Below are positions 44,571 to 53,149 of a stretch of 64,000 bases of DNA, piece after piece (the stretch's first letter is position 1; the number at the start of each line of letters is the position of its first letter). The stretch lies in NCBI RefSeq assembly GCF_011764445.1, contig NZ_BLPG01000001.1, positions 6,093,001-6,157,000 on the forward strand, read 5' to 3'. The position numbers and the translations under genes are program-made. This stretch comes from Phytohabitans rumicis. GTDB taxonomy: Bacteria > Actinomycetota > Actinomycetes > Mycobacteriales > Micromonosporaceae. The notes beneath the pieces are model-generated. The model saw only the letters and a program-made list of their open reading frames with translations, had not been told where the DNA came from and did not search any database.

Positions 44571-46834
44571 CGGGCCGGGATCCATACGTCCATCGTGCCG
44601 GCCGGGTCGAGGCTCATCCGCCCGCCGAGCGCGGTGATCCGGGCCCGCAGCCCGGCCGCGACCGGGTCGGCCGTGGCGGACGGCACGCCGGTGACGGTGA
44701 TCCGCAGGTCGCCGGCGCCGTAGCCGAGCGTGACCCGGGCCGGCCCGGCGTCGCCCGCGGCGAGCGCGGCCTCCACCACCCGGTACGCCGACACGTCCAC
44801 CGCCGGCGGCAGCGCCGGGACCGCCGCGGGGGAGTGCAGCTCGACCACCCGGCCGGCGTCGCGCTGCCGCCGGCACAGCGCGTCGATCGCCGCGGCCGTC
44901 GGTTGCGGTGCCCGGTCGGGATCACCCCGCAGATCGCCGAGCAGGTCGCGCATGGCCGCCAGGGCCGCGCGGGCTTCCCCGAGTACGCCGTCCAGCCGGC
45001 CCTCCTCGGCCGCCGCGGTCACCGCGTTCGCGTGTCGCAGCACGGCTGCGCGCAGCCCGGCGGCGATCCGGGCGCGCTCGGCGTACGCCATCTCGACCGC
45101 GCCGGCCGTGGACGCCGCCACCGCCCGCCGCTCGCGGGCGGTGACCCGGTCGCGCCGCAGGCGTACCGCGAAGCCGGCACCCCAGAGCGCGCCCAGCGGC
45201 ACCAGGAAGAGGGCCGCGACCACCACCGTGCACAGCTGCGCCACGAGCGCGGTGGCCGGCTGCTCGATCAGCATGCCGTCGACGGCCGCCGCGGTCACCG
45301 CCACCGCGCCGAGCGCGCCGGCGGCCAGCGGCGCGGCCAGCCAGGTCAGGTGCCGCGGCCGGCCGTACGCCGCGACCGCGTAGACCGCCACGAACTCGGC
45401 GACCATCCCCGTCGCCAACGCGTCGACGGCCGGGTGCGGCAGCAGATCGAACCCGACCACCACGGGCCACACGGCGGTGGTGGCCAGTACGCCGGCGAGC
45501 GCCCGCCACGGCGCGCGGCGGCGCCAGACGAGCGGCAGCGCGTGCGCGGCCAGCAGCATCGCGGCCAGCGCCCCGCCCGCCGCGTCCAGGCGGGGCACCG
45601 CGGGATCGGGCAGCAGCACCGCCGACACCGGCAGCACCGCCAGCGCGAGGGCGATCGCGATGTCGGCGAGCCGCGGCCCGCGTACCCGAAGAAGCGACCG
45701 ATCCACGGCGGAGGCCGAGGTCTCCGGGAGCATGGCGTGCACCCGCCAGCCGCCGTCCGGCCGGTGCCCGGCGGCGAGGGTGCCGCCGGCGGTGGCCACG
45801 CGCTCCCGCATGCCGGCGAGGCCGCGCCCGGAACCGAGCCCGCCCGCGGCGGCCGGCGCGGTGCCGGCCGCGTTCGCCACCTCCACGTCGAGGACCCCGT
45901 CGCGGTGGTCGAGCCGCACCTGCACGGCCCCGCCCGGCGCGTGGCGCAGCGCGTTGGTGAGCGCCTCCCGGACGATCCCGAAGGCGGCCTCGGTGCACGG
46001 CCCGGTGCGGTCGTCCAGGCTCAGCCGCACCGTGACCGGCTGGCCGAGCGCCACGAAGCCGGCGGCCAACTCCTCGATCCGCCGGCCCAGCCCCGACCCG
46101 CTCTCCGACTCCACGCCACGCATGACGTCGACCAGCCGGGCCAGGGCCGACTGCGTCTCGCGGCCGGCGCGGGCGGCGAACTCCAGCGCCTCGGCCGCCA
46201 GCTCCGGCCGGCGCTCGGCGAGCCGCCGCGCCGCCGTCACGGTGACCACAATGGACGTCAAGTGGTGGGCGCTGACGTCGTGCAACTCGCGAGCCAGCCG
46301 CTGCCGCTCCACAACGGACGCCTCCCGCCGGTCGGCCTCCGCGCGGGCGAGCCGGTTCGCGGCGTCCTGGCGGGCCGCGCGCCACCGCCGCCGGCTGCGC
46401 CCGAGGCCGGCCGCGAGCAGGTAGACCACGACGGCGATCACCAGGTTGCCGGCGTACGTGCGGCCGGTGCCGTAGATCGCGATCCCGAGCACGCTCTGCC
46501 AGCCGACGAGCGCGGCGGTCGCGGCGAAGGTGACCCGGGCCGGCCGGCGCACGCCCACCGAGTACAGCGCGATCACGTCGATGCAAATGATCACCATCAG
46601 CGCGTCGACGGGCGTGGCGAGCTGCCCGAGCGACAGCGCGGGCGTGATCCCCACCAGCGCCGCGACCGGCGCCCGCCGCCGCCACCCGAGCGCGATGGCG
46701 GCCAGCACCGTGGCGGCGAGGCCCGCGGCCACCTGGACCCGATCGACCGGCTCGCCGCCCAGCAGCGGCAAACCCGGCCACAGCGCCACCTGGCCGAGCG
46801 CGAGCAGCGCAGGCACCAGCCAGTTCCGCAGCAC
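44567..46834 (-). CDS. Sensor histidine kinase with a second, degenerate membrane-kinase module
   Basis: 755 residues from GTG 46834. Module 1 has five or six membrane helices, a HisKA_3 helix RQRLARELHDVSAHHLTSIV (phosphoacceptor His about 185), and an ATPase domain (ATP-site Asn in REALTNALRHAPGG, GSGRGLAGMRERV). Module 2 (about 385-755) repeats the plan: five or six helices, then a dimerisation helix YAERARIAAGLRAAVLRHAN in which no histidine stands at the phosphoacceptor place, and an ATPase-like region (RVVEAALAAGDAGPARVTLG) lacking the Asn and the GxG lid. The second half therefore looks like a pseudokinase fused to an active NarX-type kinase. GTG 46834 (VLRNWLVPALLALGQ) begins just before the first helix; the upstream extension is unlikely. 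It is the partner of the response regulator. Confidence 0.85.
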   Translation of the reverse strand: MLRNWLVPALLALGQVALWPGLPLLGGEPVDRVQVAAGLAATVLAAIALGWRRRAPVAALVGITPALSLGQLATPVDALMVIICIDVIALYSVGVRRPARVTFAATAALVGWQSVLGIAIYGTGRTYAGNLVIAVVVYLLAAGLGRSRRRWRAARQDAANRLARAEADRREASVVERQRLARELHDVSAHHLTSIVVTVTAARRLAERRPELAAEALEFAARAGRETQSALARLVDVMRGVESESGSGLGRRIEELAAGFVALGQPVTVRLSLDDRTGPCTEAAFGIVREALTNALRHAPGGAVQVRLDHRDGVLDVEVANAAGTAPAAAGGLGSGRGLAGMRERVATAGGTLAAGHRPDGGWRVHAMLPETSASAVDRSLLRVRGPRLADIAIALALAVLPVSAVLLPDPAVPRLDAAGGALAAMLLAAHALPLVWRRRAPWRALAGVLATTAVWPVVVGFDLLPHPAVDALATGMVAEFVAVYAVAAYGRPRHLTWLAAPLAAGALGAVAVTAAAVDGMLIEQPATALVAQLCTVVVAALFLVPLGALWGAGFAVRLRRDRVTARERRAVAASTAGAVEMAYAERARIAAGLRAAVLRHANAVTAAAEEGRLDGVLGEARAALAAMRDLLGDLRGDPDRAPQPTAAAIDALCRRQRDAGRVVELHSPAAVPALPPAVDVSAYRVVEAALAAGDAGPARVTLGYGAGDLRITVTGVPSATADPVAAGLRARITALGGRMSLDPAGTMDVWIPAR

Positions 46835-47099
46835 GGGTACGACGATAGGGGCGCACCCCCACCGCGAGCATCCAACCGTGGTGGGAACCCACCTACACCC
46901 ACCGACATAGAGCCCACTCGGAGCAGGTGCCGCTCGGTACTCAGTGCTTGCGGCGTCGCTCACCAACGGGGCGTGGGCGGGTACTCAACCTGGCCGAACG
47001 CTGCGCAATGTGGACAGGATCCGCGTGTATCGGCTCGACCGGGTGACGGAGCGTGTTTAGGTTCGCACTAAGAGGCATGGCGCGGGTGGGGAGTCGGTC

Positions 47100-47402
47100 A
47101 TGATCGATGAGGTTGAGGTGCGGCGGGACCTCGCCCAGGCGGCGCAGGCGCTGGACCAGGCGGTGGCGTTCCTGGCCAGCTACGACGCGGCCCAGGCGGC
47201 CCTGCTCGGCATGGCGCCGGGCTGGGACTCGCCGCTGACGACGGCGGTACGCGACGGGCGGCTGGCCGTCGAGCGCGTGGCGGCGTACGTGCGGGCGCTG
47301 ACCGGGGAGGCTCCGGCCGGCGAGCCGGTGAACGGGGCCAGGCTCAACGGCTCGGCGGTGCGCCCGCTCGTCTTGATGTCCCACGGCGATCCGGGGGAGT
47401 AG
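47100..47402 (+). CDS. Small hypothetical protein
   Basis: 100 residues, ATG 47100, helical N-terminal part (MIDEVEVRRDLAQAAQALDQ, AVRDGRLAVERVAAYVRALT). No family recognised and no membrane segment. It is isolated, divergent from the sensor kinase across 265 bases. That spacer contains the palindrome GGTGGG-AA-CCCACC (46880-46893), a possible response-regulator site. It is followed by two CGCCGATCAAGG repeats. Confidence 0.55.
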   Translation: MIDEVEVRRDLAQAAQALDQAVAFLASYDAAQAALLGMAPGWDSPLTTAVRDGRLAVERVAAYVRALTGEAPAGEPVNGARLNGSAVRPLVLMSHGDPGE

Positions 47403-47420
47403 GGCGGCGCCGGCCGGGCC

Positions 47421-47451
47421 CGCCGATCAAGGAATTCCGCGCCGATCAAGG
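47421..47451. repeat. Direct repeat CGCCGATCAAGG, two units 19 bases apart
   Basis: CGCCGATCAAGGAATTCCG followed by CGCCGATCAAGG, with the units starting 19 bases apart (47421 and 47440). The same unit and the same spacing occur at 53050-53100, 63803-63834 and, on the other strand, 52720-52750. It lies between the ends of two convergent genes. Confidence 0.75.
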
Positions 47452-48171
47452 GGCGCGGAGCGTGTCGGCGGGGGACTGGCCGTATTCCGCTCGGTACGCG
47501 GCCGCGAAGCGGCCCAGGTGGGCGAAGCCCCAGCGGTGCGCGACGTTGGCCACGGTCTCCTGGTGCGGGTCGGCAGTGCACAGATGGGCGTGTGCGCGCG
47601 CCAGCCGCAGCTGCCGCAGGTACGCCATCGGCGACAAGCCGACGTGCCGGCGGAAGCCCTCTTGCAGGGTGCGCACGCTGGTACCGGCGATCGTGGCGAG
47701 CGTGGCGACCGTGAACGGCCGCTCGGGCTCGGCCTCCATCGCGTCGATCGCCCGCTTGACCGTGCGGGGCCGGCTGGGCGGGACCCGGCTCGCCAGGTCG
47801 TCGCGGTACTGGTGGGCGGTGGCCAGCAGCAGGGTGGTCAGCACGCCCTGCCACAGCCGCCCGGCGATCAGCGGTTCGTAGATGAGGCCCTCGTGGTCGT
47901 CCAGCTCCGCCCTCATCAGGGCGAGCAGGCGGGCGAGGCTGCGCCCGGCGCCGGTGGTGAGATCGTTGCCCGGCGGCAGTTGCAGCGGCTCATGGACCGG
48001 ACGTCCGAGCAGGCTCGCCAACCGATCCTCCAGTGCCGCCCGATGCCCGGGCCCGAGGACCGCGGAATCGTCATCGCCGAGGGTTACCAGACCGGGCGGG
48101 ATGACGTCGAGGCCGTAGACGTACCGGCCGGCGGGCCCGCACACGTCGAACGACAGCGGCCCCTCTCGCAT
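47446..48171 (-). CDS. AraC-family transcriptional regulator with shortened N-terminal domain
   Basis: About 241 residues. The C-terminal 100 residues are a double helix-turn-helix AraC domain: FTVATLATIAGTSVRTLQEG, FRRHVGLSPMAYLRQLRLAR and VANVAHRWGFAHLGRFAAAY. The N-terminal part resembles only the end of the AraC ligand-binding-like domain (ALEDRLASLLGRPVHEPLQL, GRSLARLLALMRAELDD); the first 80 or so residues of the usual domain are absent. They cannot come from upstream because the GH31 gene ends 57 bases before. ATG 48171 was preferred; a TTG at 48207 is possible. It is downstream of and codirectional with GH31, which may be a target. Confidence 0.78.
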   Translation of the reverse strand: MREGPLSFDVCGPAGRYVYGLDVIPPGLVTLGDDDSAVLGPGHRAALEDRLASLLGRPVHEPLQLPPGNDLTTGAGRSLARLLALMRAELDDHEGLIYEPLIAGRLWQGVLTTLLLATAHQYRDDLASRVPPSRPRTVKRAIDAMEAEPERPFTVATLATIAGTSVRTLQEGFRRHVGLSPMAYLRQLRLARAHAHLCTADPHQETVANVAHRWGFAHLGRFAAAYRAEYGQSPADTLRAP

Positions 48172-48227
48172 AGTGAGAGTATTGACCGGTCTATGTGCAA
48201 GCTGCAACTTTCATCTATGGCAGTACC

Positions 48228-50228
48228 TCATGGGCGCAGTTGCACATTCGCGCCATCGCGGCGGAACACCGGGATCCGGTCGAGCGGGGCGTCGGCGGTG
48301 AACGCGGAGCCGCCCTCGTACGCCGTCCCGGTCCACGCGTCCACCCAGCCGGTGCCGGCCGGCAGCCGCACGGTGCGCGACCGGGCGCCGTACTCGGTGA
48401 TGGGCGCGACCAGGAGGTCCGGGCCCAACAGGAACTCGTCGTCGATCTCCCACGCGCTCGGGTCGTCCGGGAAGTCCACGAAGAGCGGGCGCATCGGCGG
48501 CAGTCCGCTGCGGTGCGCGGTGGCCAGCTGCTCCGCCAGGTACGGCCGCAGCCGCTCGCGCAGGGCCAGGACGGCGACGATGTGCTCGTACGCCTCCGGG
48601 CCGAACGACCACACCTCGTTGGGGCCGCCGGTCATCTCCGGACCGAACTCCACCTTCGGATCCCGGTAGCCGTGCAGGCGGAAGAGCGGGCAGAACGCGT
48701 TGAACTGGAACCACCGCACGATCAGCTCGCGGAACTCCGGGTCGTCCGGGTCGCCGCCGTGGAAGCCGCCGATGTCGGTCGTCCACCATGGAATGCCGGA
48801 CACCGCCACGTTGAGGCCGGCGCGTACCTGCCGGCGCAGCGAGTCGAACGTCGCGCCGATGTCGCCGGACCACAGCGCGGCGCCGTACCGCTGGCTGCCG
48901 GCCCAGGCGGACCGGGTCAGCAGCACCATCTCGTCGTCGCCCTGCGCCGCGAAGCCCTCGTAGAACGCCAGCGCGCTGTCCCGCGGGTACAGGTTGAACA
49001 CCTCGTTGCCCGGCCCGGCGTGGAAGGCCAGGTTGCCCGGGTGCAGCGGGCGCACCTCCGGCTCGCACGCGTCCAGCCAGAACGCGCGTACCCCGAGGTC
49101 GTAGTAGTTTTCCTTGACCCGCGACCAGAGAAACTCGCGGGCGCGAGGGTTGGTGGCGTCGTAGAACGCGACCGGCATCTCCACCGCGAAGCCCTTGTCC
49201 TTCCAGGGCGCGTGGTGCGGCACGCCGCTCTCGGTGCCGACGAGCAGGCCCTCGGCCTCCATCCGCCGGTAGTTCTCGGACAGCGGGCTCACCGTGGGCC
49301 AGATCGACACCATCAGCTTCACGCCCAGCTCGTCCAGCTCCTTGACCATGCCGGTCGGGTCGGGCCACTCGGCCGGGTCGAACTTCCAGTCGCCGAGGTG
49401 CGTCCAGTGGAAGAAGTCGGTGATGATGACCGACATCGGCAGCCCGCGCCGCTTGTGCTCACGGACCACGGAGAGCAGCTCGTCCTGCGTCTTGTAGCGC
49501 AGCTTGGACTGCCAGAAGCCGGTCGCCCACTCCGGCAGCATCGGTGCGTGTCCGGTGGCGTCGGCGTACCGGCACAGGATCTGAGCCGGGTCGCCGGTGG
49601 TCACCCAGTAGTCGATCTGGCGGGCGCTGTCGGCGACCCACCGGGTGCCGTTGGTGGCCAGCTCCACGCGGCCCACCGCCGGCGAATTCCACAGCAGACC
49701 GTAGCCGCGGTTGGAGAGCAGGAACGGGATGCTCACCTCGGCGTTGCGCTGCACGAGGTCGAGCACGAGCCCCTTCTGGTCGAGGCGGCCGTGGGTGCGC
49801 TGTCCGAGACCGAAGACGCGCTCGTCGTCGTACCCCCGGAAGCGCTGCTCGATCCGGTGAAAGCCGTTGCCGTGCGGCTGGAACAGCCGCGGGCCCGGCC
49901 ACCAGAAGTGCGCGCGCTCCTCGGCCAGCAGCTCCGCGCCGGTCGAGGTCCGCCGGAACGCCACCTCGGCCTCCGACTCCGCCTCACCCGGATCAATGTG
50001 TACGACTACCGTCAGCTCGCCGTTGACCAGTGTGGCCCGGTTGCCGTCCACAGTGGCCTGAACAGCCTGGGCCGGCGGCGGCGGGAGCAGCGCGCCCGGC
50101 AGGTCGTCGACGATGCGCCCCTGGCCGATCCGCACCCGCACGCTGTCGGCGCCCCACGGCTCGATCCGCAGCACCTGCCGGTGCGAGGACACTTCGATGC
50201 CGTTCTCCGTGCCGCGGATAGCCGTCAT
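48228..50228 (-). CDS. Glycoside hydrolase family 31 (alpha-xylosidase/alpha-glucosidase-like)
   Basis: 666 residues, no signal peptide, so cytoplasmic. An N-terminal beta-sandwich (QVLRIEPWGADSVRVRIGQG, YDDERVFGLGQRTHGRLDQK) is followed by a TIM barrel with VRAFWLDACEPEVRP (nucleophile Asp about 386), ALWSGDIGATFDSLRRQV (acid/base Asp about 456) and DIGGFHGGDP. This arrangement fits retaining GH31 alpha-xylosidases or related alpha-glycosidases acting on imported oligosaccharides. ATG 50228 follows AAGGGA. A perfect LacI-type palindrome is 17 bases upstream, so repression in the absence of sugar is likely. Confidence 0.9.
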   Translation of the reverse strand: MTAIRGTENGIEVSSHRQVLRIEPWGADSVRVRIGQGRIVDDLPGALLPPPPAQAVQATVDGNRATLVNGELTVVVHIDPGEAESEAEVAFRRTSTGAELLAEERAHFWWPGPRLFQPHGNGFHRIEQRFRGYDDERVFGLGQRTHGRLDQKGLVLDLVQRNAEVSIPFLLSNRGYGLLWNSPAVGRVELATNGTRWVADSARQIDYWVTTGDPAQILCRYADATGHAPMLPEWATGFWQSKLRYKTQDELLSVVREHKRRGLPMSVIITDFFHWTHLGDWKFDPAEWPDPTGMVKELDELGVKLMVSIWPTVSPLSENYRRMEAEGLLVGTESGVPHHAPWKDKGFAVEMPVAFYDATNPRAREFLWSRVKENYYDLGVRAFWLDACEPEVRPLHPGNLAFHAGPGNEVFNLYPRDSALAFYEGFAAQGDDEMVLLTRSAWAGSQRYGAALWSGDIGATFDSLRRQVRAGLNVAVSGIPWWTTDIGGFHGGDPDDPEFRELIVRWFQFNAFCPLFRLHGYRDPKVEFGPEMTGGPNEVWSFGPEAYEHIVAVLALRERLRPYLAEQLATAHRSGLPPMRPLFVDFPDDPSAWEIDDEFLLGPDLLVAPITEYGARSRTVRLPAGTGWVDAWTGTAYEGGSAFTADAPLDRIPVFRRDGANVQLRP

Positions 50229-50244
50229 ATTGATGTCCCTTATA

Positions 50245-50260
50245 GTCGAAGCGCTTCGAC
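50245..50260 (-). promoter_or_regulatory. LacI-family operator for the GH31 gene
   Basis: GTCGAAGCGCTTCGAC, a perfect 16-base palindrome with the central CG typical of LacI-family operators, 17 bases before the GH31 start codon and therefore well placed to block transcription. No LacI-family gene is present in the window, so the regulator acts from elsewhere. Confidence 0.75.
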
Positions 50261-50567
50261 CACGGTAGTTCACCGGGCCGGGATGCGGCAAGAGTCCGCT
50301 GTGGCATCACTCACCAGATCCGGCCGCCACCGCGCCTTTCTCCTCAGCGGTTTCCGAGCCGGCCCCGGTACTCTTGAGGGTGGTTTCAGACGCGGTGACT
50401 GTGGGAAATATGATGCCAGATGTGCTGGTATGGGCGGATTTGTGGCAGCGATCCGCGCACATTGCCGCCCACGGGGGCTGGCGGCCGGCCGGGCGGAGGA
50501 ATACGCTCGGTCGCGGCCCGCGTACTGACGAGACGCCCGGGGTGCCCGGGCGAGTGGAGGTGCTCGC
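50261..50567. other. Spacer between GH31 operator and STAS gene
   Basis: About 300 bases separating divergent genes. It should contain promoters for both sides but I cannot place them. A short frame ending at 50571 overlaps the STAS GTG, but its content is not protein-like and I do not call it. Confidence 0.4.
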
Positions 50568-50936
50568 GTGAGCCTGTCGATCGTTACGTCGGCCCTGCCC
50601 GGCGGTGTGGTGGAAATTGCTCCGCGCGGAGAGATCGATGTCGACACGGCGCACGAGGTGCGTGAAGCGGTGGCGGCTGTGCTCACCAAGAGCCGGCCAA
50701 CGCGCATCCAGCTCAACATGAGGCTGGTGAGCTTCATCGACTCGGTGGGCATCAGCGCGATGGTCGCCGGGTTCCAGACGGCCGAGGTCAGCGGCGTCAA
50801 GCTGCTGGTCACCGAGCCCAGCCGGTTCGTGCACCGGCAGCTGTGGGTCACCGGCCTGCTCGGCCTGTTCGGCGCTCCGGAGCCCTACTTCGCCGGCTCC
50901 GCAGCCGGCTCCGAGGTGCCCTCGCCGAACGCGTGA
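50568..50936 (+). CDS. STAS-domain anti-sigma factor antagonist
   Basis: 122 residues with a single STAS domain: GVVEIAPRGEIDVDTAHEVR at the N-terminus and the phospho-switch loop LVSFIDSVGISAMVAGF, where the serine after Asp is the usual site of anti-sigma kinase phosphorylation. Such proteins free a sigma factor by binding its anti-sigma kinase when dephosphorylated. No RsbW-type kinase or sigma gene is adjacent, but a Ser/Thr kinase gene follows 53 bases later on the same strand. GTG 50568 is the start. Confidence 0.88.
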   Translation: MSLSIVTSALPGGVVEIAPRGEIDVDTAHEVREAVAAVLTKSRPTRIQLNMRLVSFIDSVGISAMVAGFQTAEVSGVKLLVTEPSRFVHRQLWVTGLLGLFGAPEPYFAGSAAGSEVPSPNA

Positions 50937-50989
50937 CCACGGATTTGACGCTTGTAGATTACCCGTCCTGTACGGAATAGTCCGGTGAC

Positions 50990-51946
50990 GTGACGTTGCT
51001 GCGGATGGGCACCGCCATCGTCGGCCGGTACGTCCTGCTGCACCCGATCGGGCGCGGCGGGGTCTCGGTCGTGTACCAGGCTGTCGACGCGCTGTCGCCA
51101 CGTCCCATCGCGGTCAAGGTGCTGGCCCCGGCCCTCGCCGACGCCCGCGCGCGGGAGAGCGTACGGCGCGAGGCGCTCATCACCGACCGGCTGCGCCACC
51201 CGAGCGTGCCGCGGATCTACGACCACGGCGACGCACCGCTACCCGGCGGCGGCGTCGCGCCGTACGTCGTGATGGAGTTGCTCGCCGGGGTCTCGCTGGC
51301 GGACCGGTTGGAGGGTGGCGCCCTGCCCTGGCCGGAGGCCGTCCACATCGCGGCGACGGTCGCCGACGTGCTGGCCGTGGCGCACCGGCGCGGTTTTGTG
51401 CACCGCGACATCACCGCCAGCAACATCATGCTGACCGACAACGGCGTCAAGATCATTGACTTCGGGCTGGCGGCCACTGTGGAGCGCCCGCGCCCTCGCC
51501 CGGACCGGCCCCGGCTCACCCGGACCACTCTGCCGCGGCGCCCCCTCGTGCCGGCGCACCGGGTTACCTCCGCCGCCCAGCCCGCCGACGACGTGTACGC
51601 GCTGGGCGTGCTCCTGTACGAGATGGTGACCGGGCGTTCGCCGTACCCGGGAGGGATGCCGAACTTTCGTGGCATGGCGCCGACGCCGGTGCTCGCGGTG
51701 GCCGGACTGCCGCGGCAGCTCGCCGACCTCTGCCGGGCCTGCATGGCCAAGCAGGCCGCGCAGCGCCCGAGCAGCTCCGAGGTGGCGCTCGCGCTGTGGG
51801 GTGCGCTGGTGGGTCAGGGCAGCTCGACGTCCACTTCGGACACCGCCCGGACCGCGGTGACGGTGGCGTACCCCTCCACGAGCAGTGCCGCGTCGGTGCC
51901 CGGCTCCAGGCGTACGTCGGTCTCCTCCAGGGTCGTGCGCACGTAG
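50990..51946 (+). CDS. Hanks-type Ser/Thr protein kinase, cytoplasmic
   Basis: 318 residues. Kinase motifs in order: glycine loop IGRGGVSVVYQAVD, lysine in PIAVKVLAPAL, catalytic loop VHRDITASNIML, magnesium loop IIDFGLAATV and PADDVYALGVLLYEMVTGRS. The activation segment is unusually basic and proline-rich (RPRPRPDRPRLTRTTLPRRP). There is no membrane helix or PASTA/WD sensor domain, so it is a soluble kinase little longer than its catalytic domain. The last 133 bases overlap the end of the convergent surE gene, so the C-terminal 44 residues (Ser/Thr-rich) may be non-native. A possible -35 TTGACG is at 50945-50950. It may act on the STAS protein just upstream. Confidence 0.85.
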   Translation: MTLLRMGTAIVGRYVLLHPIGRGGVSVVYQAVDALSPRPIAVKVLAPALADARARESVRREALITDRLRHPSVPRIYDHGDAPLPGGGVAPYVVMELLAGVSLADRLEGGALPWPEAVHIAATVADVLAVAHRRGFVHRDITASNIMLTDNGVKIIDFGLAATVERPRPRPDRPRLTRTTLPRRPLVPAHRVTSAAQPADDVYALGVLLYEMVTGRSPYPGGMPNFRGMAPTPVLAVAGLPRQLADLCRACMAKQAAQRPSSSEVALALWGALVGQGSSTSTSDTARTAVTVAYPSTSSAASVPGSRRTSVSSRVVRT

Positions 51947-52584
51947 CCCACCCCGACCTCCGCCACCGCCATCCGCACCTGACCGAAGCTGGCCAGCCGC
52001 GCCCGACGTACGCCCCGGAGCCGGTCGCGTGGCAGATCCGGCACGTTGAGGTTGAAGACGGTCCGCTCCGGCGCGCTCTTCAACGCGGGCAGCAACTCGG
52101 CCGCGACCGTCCCCGCCGTCGCCCAGTGCCGGTGCTCGTCGGCGGGCCTGCCCGCACGGAAAACGTCGGCCATCGGCATGTCCAGCGATACGGCCAGCGC
52201 GCGGCAGCCGTTCGCCGCCGCCGTGAACGCCGCACCCACCGTGCCCGAGTGCAGCAGGGCCAGCCCGGTGTTGGCGCCGCGGTTGATGCCCGACAGCACG
52301 AGCTCCGGCGGCGGCCCGAACGCGCCCAACGTCGCGATCAGCGCGATGAACCCGGGGGAGCCGGCCACCCCGTACGACTCGACACCGTCCAGCCCGTCCA
52401 GCGGGTGCGCGGTGACGACGATCCGCCCGTCCTGCCTGACCGCGGTCATGGCGGCGCTCATCCCGCTCGCCTCCTCGATCGGCGCGGCGACCACCACCTC
52501 CAGCCCCGCGTCCACCGCCGCCCGAGCCAGCGCCCGGATCCCAGGTGCGGCGATGCCATCGTCGTTGGTAACCAATACCTTCAT
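51814..52584 (-). CDS. surE: 5'/3'-nucleotidase SurE
   Basis: 256 residues. Metal-dependent phosphatase acting on nucleoside monophosphates and short polyphosphate. The metal site is LVTNDDGIAAPGIRALARAA at the N-terminus; SGMSAAMTAV and VLSGINRGANTGLALLHSGT complete the SurE signature. Length is normal. ATG 52584 has a GGGGAGGG ribosome site. Its 3' end overlaps the protein kinase gene; the upstream side is a 629-base gene-free, hairpin-rich spacer. Confidence 0.93.
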   Translation of the reverse strand: MKVLVTNDDGIAAPGIRALARAAVDAGLEVVVAAPIEEASGMSAAMTAVRQDGRIVVTAHPLDGLDGVESYGVAGSPGFIALIATLGAFGPPPELVLSGINRGANTGLALLHSGTVGAAFTAAANGCRALAVSLDMPMADVFRAGRPADEHRHWATAGTVAAELLPALKSAPERTVFNLNVPDLPRDRLRGVRRARLASFGQVRMAVAEVGVGYVRTTLEETDVRLEPGTDAALLVEGYATVTAVRAVSEVDVELP

Positions 52585-52667
52585 CGCCCTCCCCTCCCCG
52601 CCAGGCTACGTGCCCGTCCGTCTGCCCGTCCGTGCGTGCGCGTCCGTCTGCGCGCCCGGGCGCGCGC

Positions 52668-52750
52668 GTCGATCAAGGGCAAATGGTCGTGCTTTGATCT
52701 CCAAACCACGACCATTTGCCCTTGATCGACGGGCTTTCCCTTGATCGGCG
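52668..52750 (-). repeat. Composite palindromic repeat, copy A
   Basis: A perfect 24-base inverted repeat (52668-52691 with 52707-52730, arm GTCGATCAAGGGCAAATGG...) around a 15-base loop. Minus-strand CG(C/T)CGATCAAGG units at 52720-52731 and 52739-52750 are 19 bases apart. It is the same composite as copies B and C, in reverse orientation. Confidence 0.85.
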
Positions 52751-53049
52751 GGCGGGCGTCCGCGGTGCGTCCCGCTCCGCGCCCGCGTCGCCCCCAGCAG
52801 GGGACCCCTACTGGGGGCGGGAACCAACCTTTGCCCCACCAAGTCGACGGTTCCGGCTGATGGGTGCCGGGGGTGTAACGCGTAGCGAGGGTGCAGCGCC
52901 TTTCTTACAGGCTTGGACACAGGGGTAAAGGGGCAACCCCGCCCGGCCCGGTCTCGCGCATCCCCCCAGACCGGCGAGACCGGGTCACGGCACCCCGGTA
53001 CGGGTTTGCACGCACCCGTACCGGGGTGCCGCCTCATGTGGGGCGGCCG

Positions 53050-53149
53050 CGCCGATCAAGGACTTCTACGCCGATCAAGGACTTCTACGCCGATCAAGGG
53101 CAAACGGTCGCGGATCGGAGATCGAACCACGACCGTTTGCCCTTGATCG
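53050..53149 (+). repeat. Composite palindromic repeat, copy B, with tandem 19-base units
   Basis: Two full copies of CGCCGATCAAGGACTTCTA (53050-53068, 53069-53087) and the start of a third at 53088 lead into a 20-base perfect inverted repeat CGATCAAGGGCAAACGGTCG (53091-53110 with 53130-53149), loop 19 bases. Same family as copies A and C. Confidence 0.87.

Noticed and set aside
50374-50571. 65-codon frame ending on the STAS start codon
   Set aside because: No ribosome site and no recognisable features; it lies in a promoter-containing spacer.
53050-53149. Tandem 19-base units considered as a CRISPR array
   Set aside because: There are fewer than three units, no unique spacers of even length and no cas genes; the same units recur elsewhere as dispersed repeats.
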